A DNA stretch of 64,000 bases from Diplolepis rosae (taxonomy: Eukaryota > Arthropoda > Insecta > Hymenoptera > Diplolepididae). The position numbers and the translations under genes are program-made. The notes beneath the pieces are model-generated. The model made no database searches. It saw nothing but the letters and a program-made list of their open reading frames with translations, and was not told the origin of the DNA. Position 1 is the first letter of the stretch, and each line of letters opens with the position of its first letter. Shown piece by piece: positions 56,041 to 64,000 of this stretch. The DNA is taken from positions 4,402,001-4,466,000 of the forward strand of contig JAPYXD010000403.1 in the NCBI GenBank assembly GCA_030998225.1, read 5' to 3'.

Positions 56041-57285
56041 CATATACATTGTCTGATAAGGAACTTGTATTTTTACCTAAAATTTGCACGTATTCAAGAA
56101 CATTGCTCATTCATGCCTCATTCTGAGTCCCATTACAAGCGTGCAGATTCCTCATTAAAATATTTTGACAATTCTGATTTGACTTTGACAAAATTATACA
56201 GATTGTTTGTCGAATATTATACTAAGAAAACAGTTAATTTAAATTTTCCCTTGAGCGAATCCACTCATAGCAAATATTTCAATCACAACTTAAATTTTGC
56301 TTTCTCAAAACCACGTACTGATGTTTGTAATTTTTGTTTCGAACATAAAAATGACATAAGCAATGAGAATTTGATAAAACACAAAGAAACTGTTGAAGAA
56401 CACAGATCTTTGAAAAAGTTGATGCTTAATGAAAAGCAGGTTTTATGTTTGGAATTCGATTTTGGCCAGAATTTACCACTTCCAAAAATTCTAGTTTCAG
56501 ATCAGTGTTATCGAAGACTTATATGGTTGCATGTTTTCAATGTTCATACCTTGGGAAATAACAAAAATAGTTACATGTATTTTTTTCTTGAAGGAAAGTA
56601 CAAAAAAGGGGCAAATACGGTGTGCAATCTACTGTATGATACTATTCGATGCGAATTTGAAATCCGCTATTTCAACAAAATCTATTTATTTTCTGATGGT
56701 TGCGGAGGTCAGAATAAAAATTATTTGGTTATGAATTTTCTGTCGCTGTTGTCTGAAAAATTGCAAGTCGAAATCCAACATTTATTTCCTGTGCGCGGTC
56801 ATTCTTATTGTTCATGTGACCGCAACTTTGGAATGTATGGACAAAAAAAGAAAAGGTTAGAAACTATAGAAACCGACAAAGAATATTGCACAATTATACA
56901 AAAGGCCAGAAATCCACCATTCAAAATAATTAAAGAAACTAATTATGCCATTAAAGATTTTGAAATCTTGTTAAATGAAATTAAAAATCCAACGAATTTA
57001 CGTATCAGGGACACAGTAAAAATAAAATATTTTCCAAATAGACAAATAGATTTGTTTTATAGCTATAACGAAAAACCGAAAACCCATGTTCTGGATTCAA
57101 TGATTGCTTTCAATGATATGTTGAATAGACCATTGGCTGTTTCGGATGGAATAAGCAATGAAAAAATAACTGACGTTAAAGCCTTGACAAAGTATCTAAG
57201 TAATAATGGACAACAGTTTTTCATTAATTTATTCAATGTATCGTCAGTCAAAAAATTCAAGAAACTGTTGATAGCTAAAAATTAA
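56041..57285 (+). pseudogene. Transposase-like protein of the long-TIR element
   Basis: Frame open from about 56047; no good ATG, first Met in a conserved context is at 56113 (FMPHSESHYKRADSS). Motifs: LCLEFDFGQNLPLPK, SDGCGGQNKNYL, LFPVRGHSYCSCDRNFG and a Cys pair CNFCFEH. D-G-C-G-G-Q-N-K-N and GHS..xD are shared by a large arthropod family of uncharacterised proteins (DUF7869-like) of transposon origin. The N-terminal part expected for that family is absent; the TIR begins immediately upstream, so it was probably lost. Family name is by recall. Confidence 0.55.
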
Positions 57286-57342
57286 AAGATTGTGTTAGAA
57301 AACGGCTACGGTTGTTTTACTGTAAATTTTAAAAATGTATCT

Positions 57343-58040
57343 AACCTAATGTAAATTCAGTTTGAAATATAAATATTATTTTTTCAAAATTATTTTTCAT
57401 TGTTCACCAATAAAAAGAATATTTTATCGACGATGGCACATAAGACTGTTGAATCTGAGTGCGATTCGGTCATGCGCATGCCGAGCGTTCACAATTTCAT
57501 ATCGCCTTTTAACTACTTGATTTTTTGTTGATTGATTCCCAAACCTCCTAAAAGTTGCCTCATTTATTAAGGAAGAACTTTGTCGCTGAAAGTTTTTCAT
57601 AGCACTAACAGTCCGAAAGTTATTCGTCTTGGAAGAGGGAAAACATGGTTTTAACTTTCAATTAAAATATTATTAATAAATTATAAATTTTTTATCACTT
57701 TAATTAGCGTGGAGGCATCGCTGAAGCATTACGAGTAGATTGACACCAAAAACTATCAATTTCACTAATGACTTAACCAAGTTTCGTCGAGTCGTGCATT
57801 CAAAAGCACGGTTTTTCTAGTGTAAAAAATCTGTTGATTTTATTTTTTATTGTCAAAAGTATGAACTTTACAAGAAAATTTCTAATACAACCTCGATTTG
57901 ATTTTAAGAGTTCTATAACATTAAATTTTTTATTTATATGATTTCTGACTTTTAGTTTTTACTCGTGACGTTACAACGTGTCCAATGGCTTTTTCGAGTT
58001 TTCGAGCGCTCGACCGATTATTGTATCCGGCCGCTCAATT
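57343..58040 (-). repeat. Right terminal inverted repeat
   Basis: Inverse of 48680-49377; ends ccggccgctcaatt. Confidence 0.85.
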
Positions 58041-59203
58041 GTTAGTCAGCCTGTTTGATTGCTGATACGTCCCTGAATTAGTTGTTGGATTTATAGGAAT
58101 GCATCGAATTTCAGCGAATAGAATTTGAAAACAAAGCACAGCTGTAACCTGTGGATACAAAACAATGGTCGTCAAGAAAATAAATAAAGTTGGAAATTCT
58201 TCACCTTTTCGTCAGCAGCTTCTGAAGTGTAAACACCTATTTAAAGATTTCTTCCGTTTTTATTGAGTAAATCTGTATTATTATAAAGATCCTGATCTGT
58301 ATTGAAGATAATAAGACTATAATTCAGTACAAAGTTATTGAAGATCCTGAAATTGTTGGATTTAACTTTTTTTGGTGACATTTTGTTTTAATAATACCTT
58401 TATAGAAGTTTTGATCTGAAAAAGATAAACACATTTATTGTGAATGATTGTGTTTCTTTTGTAGTAAAAGTTTAGTTTCTAAAAAAATGTGTTGATTATC
58501 TTAAAGATTTAGTGTCTTTATAATTAATTATTTAGTTCTTTTTATACTTCACAAATTTCTCGATTAAACTCTCATGAATAACGTTAACTAATAACTGATA
58601 GGTAATATAAGATCCTAAAAATGTATGCTTAAAGAATATCCAAATTCTTAAATTATAGATCCTTTTTGTCCTTCATTAATTTACAATCCTCTAAATTGTA
58701 AATTTTGTAAAGAACCAATCTTCTGAATTTATAAAATCAAATTTTATTGTCCAAGTCTTGAATATCGGACGGAAAGGTCCTAACTATTTAAATTAGTTCT
58801 CCCCCTTCTTACCTTAAATTATTTGTGTCATTTGATAACTTTATATGGTATTACATAAATTTCCCCTCAAGATCCTTTTAATTATTATTCATATAATTAA
58901 TGATTGTAACGTCGTTTCAATTTCAAACAATGTACTTAGAATTCAACTTATTATTGTTATTTTGAATAAATGTCAAAAATTGAACTATTCAATTACTTTA
59001 ATCTTTAGTAATCAGTAAGTCTTTTGATTATCTTTTCCCTTAGGAAAGAACCACCCCCTTTACTATTATCCAGAAAGGGAATGACTAGCCAATTCAATTT
59101 TCCAGAATGTTATAATCTGTATGTTAATAGAGATTTGATTAATTGTTTAATTTTGGGACTTTGTTGTATTTTATCTTTTTTTGTCAATTGACTACGGCAA
59201 GTC
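58040..59203 (+). mobile_element. Possible LTR followed by a PBS-like site
   Basis: Starts TGTTAGTC right at the TIR end, AT-rich, ends ...CTACGGCA at 59199; TGGCGCCCAAAAC at 59204 resembles a PBS. No second LTR in the window, so this is tentative. Confidence 0.3.
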
Positions 59204-59541
59204 TGGCGCCCAAAACTTCGTTTTGTTGATTAAATAAATGCGGTTAATAACTTTCTGTAGGTAACCTATATCCATCTGGCAGTTTTTAGACAGAGGAACC
59301 CTAGCGAACTGGCTGAACGATAGCTTTACGCTGTAGCGTAACATTATCGTAACATTATCGTAACATTATCGTAAAGTTATCGTAAAGTAGCATTATAACT
59401 CATGAATGAGGCAAAATAAACATTCAAAATGTTTTTATCCTTATTCTACGTTGAAAACAACGTTAACTGGTAATTGAAATATGCAACAATTTTATTTGTT
59501 TACGCTAAAAATTAAAAAAACATAATACCTGTCATTCAAGG
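59204..59541. other. PBS-like site, short repeat, no gene
   Basis: 59337-59387 holds five units of an 11-bp repeat (cgtaacattat and variants). Otherwise nothing recognised. Confidence 0.5.
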
Positions 59542-59684
59542 CAGTGCAGTGGTTCATCACTTTCCATGTCTTCACCGTCAGGATTGAATATTTGTTAGAG
59601 GGAGATGAAAGTATAGTTGTGTCTCACTCCAACCAATGGTCAACTGTAACGGAGAAGTTCCACAAAAGGTGAACCACTGCACTG
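59542..59684. repeat. Inverted-repeat pair bounding ~143 bp
   Basis: CAGTGCAGTGGTTCA at 59542-59556 is exactly inverted at 59670-59684, immediately upstream of the R1-clade LINE. Could be a small MITE or a hairpin. Confidence 0.55.
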
Positions 59685-59688
59685 ACAT

Positions 59689-60771
59689 TACAGCGACACT
59701 AAACACAACACACCTAACAACCGAGAGAGCGTTCTGTGGGCGGGCAGGGTCTCGCCGAGGTGAACGCATGAGTCCAAGCACGGAGCAGACGCGTCCTGCA
59801 GCCCACCAACGGTAGTAGCCGCAAGGACTCTGCCAGCAGTAGGGCTGTTGCCGTCAGGATGGCTGCCAAGGGAGCCCTATAGACGGGCTTTTCCCTAGTT
59901 ATGGGCCTGCCGGGCGCACGTGCCACGACGGTTGTTCTGCGACTTTCAAGCGCGCGATGACGCGGTGTGGAGCGAAAGCATCAGGGGACCGTGAACAGGT
60001 CTCTTGATGCCGAATGAACGTACATGGAGTGAATGCGGGGGGCCCCTTAATCGGGGTATCGCCCCAAATGCGTATGCGGCGACGACGCTGAACTTCCCGC
60101 GTGCGCTCTTGCGGTCACACTACAATCACATGCACGACACCGACACCCACACACACCAGAATGAATGGGACGCTGAGTGAATGAGGCTGCGGCCGGCGCC
60201 TGGTGGATATTCCCGATAGACTAGCCAAGGGAGGAGTAGTAGCCTCTCGACCAGGGTAGGACGCGATGTCAGTACCTCACCTCTGTGGAAGTAATATGGG
60301 TAACCGTAAGTCCCTCCGGTGTTCGACCGCGAAGGGCAAAGATCCCGTGAAACCACATGTTAATCTGGGAAAACCGCTCACGACCCTACTGTCTGGAGCC
60401 AATGTCGGGGTTGAAATCATGGACGTCCGGGCGCAGGAATGAAGGATTACCTGGTCAGTATTTCCTTATATCCGACGCTGCGTAGGATAAATCGCACACC
60501 GTCTAGCCTGAAGTCCGGGTCAGGTGTCGGGGCGGACTCGGCACCGCTCGGTCGATAGGGGTGACGTTAAACCTTTAGCATCATTATGGCGCGGGCCTAT
60601 CCCGTAACCTTTTACTAGTTTCATCTAATGTGCCGATAGGATCGACCATCCGATAAGCCGCTTCTCGGTTTCGGCGCACATAACTAGGGATCCATATAGG
60701 CGGGGATAGTAGCCCTACCGCGGTAGGGCTCCCATGATGGGCGAACCGTCTTAAGACACGACAGTTTTAAT
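59689..60771 (+). promoter_or_regulatory. 5' UTR of R1-clade LINE
   Basis: No ORF supported; antisense ORFs are shadows of GC-rich sequence. Conserved with 32571-33480 except for an extra ~165-bp block. A perfect 20-bp palindrome at 60711-60730 (arms agccctaccg) precedes ORF1; the other copy keeps it with one mismatch (33420-33439). Confidence 0.65.
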
Positions 60772-62100
60772 ATGAATGTCTCAAAAAATAAAGGAGGTGA
60801 AGAGGTGAGGGCGTCAGATACGCCCTCACACGCTTCTCCAGGGGCTGAGGGATGGAAAGACGTCCTTCAGCTCCTGAAGGAGCAAAGTACAAAAATGGAA
60901 AAGTTGGCCAGGGCTCTCAGTGTCATCCAGCAGGGTATGCTGAGAAATAACCCTGGCCACGTAAAGGACAGTGTTAACGAGGCATCAGAGGTGTTGAGCG
61001 GAATGCTCAACACCCATAAATGTCTTGTAGAAAGCGGGATGGAAATCCAGAAGAAGCTGGAATCCCACCCCGCCTCAAAAAAGATGGGTATCTTCCGGAG
61101 ACTGCGCTCTGCGTCTCTGGGAGATACCCCCAAGAAGCTGACAAAGGGGGAGAAGAGGGTTGCTCCTTCTCCTCCCGAAGATCGGCTTCCCAAGAAAGGG
61201 AAGGGCGGCATATCGCCGTCTTATGCCGCGGCCACCAGAGGCCAGACCCCAAAAAAGGATGGGGAATGGCAGCTGGTGGAGAAGAAGAAAAAGAAGAAAA
61301 AAAGAGAAGAAGAAGAAAGAGGTTCCTGTGCCCTCCGCGCAGGAACACAAAACAAAGGGAAAGTTGCCGAGGCGCTCCCCGGCCGCGAGGTCGGGCGACG
61401 CCATCAAGGTGTCGGCGAAGGACGGCCAGTCCTACGCCGACATCTTGAGGGAAATGAAGGCGAAGGTCGACCCCCGGAAGGCAGGACTTGAGGTCCTGTC
61501 TATCCGGAGGACCAGGAAGGAAGAAGTCCTTTGTTCCTCAAAAAGGGGGCAGACGTTTCGGCCTTCCGAAAGGATCTCGACCTGGCGGTCGGGGAAAGGG
61601 CGCAAACTTCAGCCCTGGTCTCGACGAGGTCCCTCGAAATTAGGGACCTCGACGAGACCGTTGAAAAAGAAGAGGTTGTGTCTGCCCTGTGCTTGGCATT
61701 GGGCAGACCGGCTTTTGAGGGGTCCTGCAGGCTCTTCACCCGCTTTGGTGGGGTGAAGACTGCAGTGATCCGGCTGGCTGAGGCAGACGCCGCGCGTCTG
61801 CTTCAGCTAGGTAAGTTGAGGATCGGGTGGGTAGAGTGCCGCATTCGCGAACACCTGGAAGTCGCCCGCTGCTTCAGGTGCCTTGGGTACGGCCACGGGT
61901 CCCGGGGCTGCAGCAACCCCGACAGGAAAAACGCCTGTTGGAGGTGCGGCGCCACGGGACACTTGGCCGGGACCTGTAAGGCACCACCAAGGTGCCTGTC
62001 ATGTGCAGACAGGGGCGAAAAAGATGTCGCCCATGTGTCGGGGAGCGGCTCCTGCCCGGTCTTCCGGGAAGAGCTTCGGAGGTTGAGAGGCAGGAATTGA
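60772..62100 (+). pseudogene. ORF1 (Gag-like) of R1-clade LINE
   Basis: ATG at 60772. Lys-rich stretch near 61280-61325 where the first frameshift occurs; a second near 61530. The C-terminal part has zinc knuckles CFRCLGYGHGSRGC and CWRCGATGHLAGTC and a third CLSCADRGEKDVAH...C. Typical of R1-clade ORF1 (RNP formation). Confidence 0.8.
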
Positions 62101-64000
62101 AGTTCCTGCAACTCAACCTCGGAAGGGGGAAGGATGCCCAGGACCTCCTGATGCAGACTGCCAGGGAGAGGGGGGCTGATGTGCTGCTCATTAGTGAGCA
62201 GTACAAGTGGTCCGATAACTCTGCTTGGTATCAGGATGCATCAAGGAGGGCCGGCATCCTTGTTTGTAACCCTGATTTGGGCGTCGGGGACTTCCCAGAG
62301 ACCGACGCGGGGTTCGTCTGGGTGGAGGTGGCGGGTGTGCGTGTGTACAGCTGCTACTTCTCCCCCGGCGATCCCTTCGATGTCTTTGAGACCCAGATCC
62401 TCCTCCTTGAGGAAAGCCTCCGTGAGGCCATCGGGCGATCCCTCATAGGGGGGTACTTCAACAGTAAGTCGCCCGAGTGGGGTGAAGCCCGCCTAGATAG
62501 GAGGGGAATCTTGGTTGGCGAGATGGTCGCTAAGAACGAACTGATCGTCTTGAATCAGGGCGGGGAATTTACGTTCAGACGAGGAGCGGGGGGGTCAATA
62601 ATTGATCTCACAATTGCCGCACCTCGCCTCGCTTCAAGGATAAGCGACTGGTCGGTCCTCGAGGTAATAACCTTGAGTGACCACCGGTGCATCGAATTCA
62701 CACTAGAACAACGGTGTCAGGCGGTGGATAAGGGTAGGGGCGGCGAAGGAAGGAGCCCCTCCTGGAACACGAGACGACTCAGCAGGGAAAGACTTCGCGA
62801 ACACCTCGAAGAAACCAGGCTCATCGATGAGCTTGGTTGGGTCTGCCCTGCTGGGTCGTTTGAAGCTGCTGTGCGCTCGGTGAGGCAGAAGGTGGTCGCG
62901 GCTTGCGACTACTCGATGCCTCGCCGTGAGCGCAGGCAAGCCAAGGGTTCGATGTACTGGTGGAACGACCAGTTGGCAGCCCTACGTCGAGAATGCCTCG
63001 CAGCGCGGCGAAAATTCACCCGTTCATGCTACGCTGCACGAGGCATGGAAAGGGGCAAAAACAGCTTTGAGGCGAGGCATAAAGAAAAGCCGACTTCAAT
63101 GCTGGAAAGACTTGATCGGTGAGGTCGAGAAGAACCCATGGGGTCTCGCCTTCAAAATAGTCACCAAGAGATTGGTGGCTAGAAGAAAGACCCCGGGCCT
63201 GGATAATCCCGATCGAGTCCAGTACATTGTGCGTAGCTTGTTTCCACACGTGGAGCCGTTCCAAAGACAGGACCGAAGTTCCTGCGTGGTCCGGCGCGAA
63301 GAACTCTTCACTCTCGAAGAACTAAAGAGAGCGGGTGGAAGGCTTAAGGCAAATACAGCACCGGGTATCGACGGGGTGCCGAACGAGATCCTCAAAGAGG
63401 TGATCGGGGCGTACCCAGAGATCCTCCTAGAAGCCTTTAACTCCTGTCTTCGGGAGGAGGTTCTTCGCAGATTGGAAGAAGCAGAGGTTGGTCCTGCTGA
63501 GGAAGGGCAACAAACCTCTAGGGGTTGCCTCGTCGTATAGACCAATATGCTTATTGGATACGATGGGGAAGCTCCTGGAGGAGTTGATTCTACAACGGCT
63601 TCAGGCTCTCTTGGTCGGGGAGAACGGGCTCTCGGAAAACCAGTTCGGATTCAGGAAAGGCAGGTCCACTGTGGACGCCATCCAAGCTGTGGTTAACATC
63701 GCCACAAATGCAAGAAAAGGAACTGGTAAGCGTAAGGGATTCTGTGCGTTGATTAGCATTGACATACGCAATGCGTTCAATACCGCGAGATGGAACATCT
63801 GCATCGAGGCGATGGTGCGGAAAAAGGTTCCAGACTACCTGTTGCGAATGATAGATGACTATCTGAGCGACAGGTGGGTGATATATGAGGGCGACAAATG
63901 GTCTCTCAAGGAGGAGATGACATGTGGCGCCCCTCAAGGGTCGCGGGTGGGTCCACTCGTTTGGAACGTCATGTACGACGATTTCCTGCGCATGGACCTA
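62088..64000 (+). pseudogene. ORF2: APE endonuclease and reverse transcriptase
   Basis: Endonuclease: LKFLQLNLGRGK, LLISEQYKW, GGYFNSKSPEWGE (the catalytic Asp of the GGDFN motif is Tyr) and LSDHRCIEF. RT after a frameshift near 63050: NTAPGIDGVPNEIL, then after another near 63480 LSENQFGFRKGRST, ALISIDIRNAFNTA (motif A), CGAPQGSRVGPLVWN and VMYDDFLRM (YDD). Catalytic loss and frameshifts show a dead copy. Runs off the window end. Confidence 0.82.

Larger units (their letters stand above)
48680..58040 (+). mobile_element. DNA transposon with ~700-bp terminal inverted repeats
   Basis: 48680-49377 and 57343-58040 are inverted copies, about 698 bp each, nearly identical by eye and starting aattgagcggccggatgcaa. 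The inner part holds a transposase-like gene (56041-57285). Without the nested errantivirus the element is about 2.7 kb. No clear target duplication; the right end abuts TGTTAGTC, possibly another LTR. Confidence 0.75.
59689..64000 (+). mobile_element. R1-clade LINE, long copy, runs off the end
   Basis: GC-rich element with a ~1.08-kb 5' UTR, ORF1 with three zinc knuckles and ORF2 with APE endonuclease and RT. No rDNA is seen around it, so it is not at the R1 28S site. Several frameshifts. A shorter relative is 32461-34665. Confidence 0.85.

Noticed and set aside
59204..59216. PBS-like TGGCGCCC considered as proof of a complete LTR element
   Set aside because: No gag/pol downstream and no second LTR in view, so kept only as tentative.

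Overview
The window is eukaryotic, AT-rich, intron-containing DNA from an arthropod, most likely an insect. The reasons are Gypsy/errantivirus-like LTR elements, Penelope-like elements with hammerhead ribozymes, mariner relatives and an R1-clade LINE. I cannot name the species. It reads as a transposon graveyard with deep nesting; no confident single-copy host gene is seen.

Layout: 1-1239 is mostly non-coding debris with one hammerhead-like motif. 1240-3420 is a ~100-bp satellite carrying a tandem 891-bp higher-order duplication. 3438-6184 (-) is a Penelope-like element (PLE) whose ORF is split by a small hairpin carrying a hammerhead ribozyme. 6230-9530 (-) holds two LTR 3' ends (polypurine tract plus LTR start), one next to a broken dsRNA-binding/zinc-knuckle gene. 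10397-11935 (+) is an unknown five-exon gene. 13275-31586 (-) is a giant errantivirus-like provirus. 32461-34665 is a 3'-truncated R1-clade LINE. 35871-40715 holds an inverted PLE pair and tandem repeats. 41020-48613 is nested solo LTRs, a fragment of the giant provirus and two dead mariners. 48680-58040 is a DNA transposon with ~700-bp terminal inverted repeats, split by a 6.66-kb errantivirus (49378-56036). 59689-64000 is a longer R1-clade LINE running off the end.

The most unusual object is the giant provirus. Read 5' to 3' on the minus strand it has a leader ORF, gag, protease, RT, RNase H, an acidic linker with two AT-hooks, and integrase. A compact cassette follows: a CARD-domain protein, a glycoprotein resembling those of jingchuviruses/chuviruses, a tandem dsRNA-binding-domain protein, a dsRBD-like protein with a C-terminal zinc-knuckle-like motif, and a second, baculovirus-F/errantivirus-type envelope. 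A retroelement that pairs two unrelated fusogens with candidate modulators of apoptosis (CARD) and RNA silencing (dsRBDs) would be new to me. Part of the same cassette recurs in the same order at 43758-44648, which argues the genes belong together. All copies here are broken by stops, frameshifts and insertions.

Genes inside each retroelement would act in sequence (Gag particle, protease, RT/RNase H, integrase, envelope). The accessory ORFs are each preceded by possible splice acceptors, suggesting spliced subgenomic mRNAs. Functions of accessory genes are inferred from domain pattern only.
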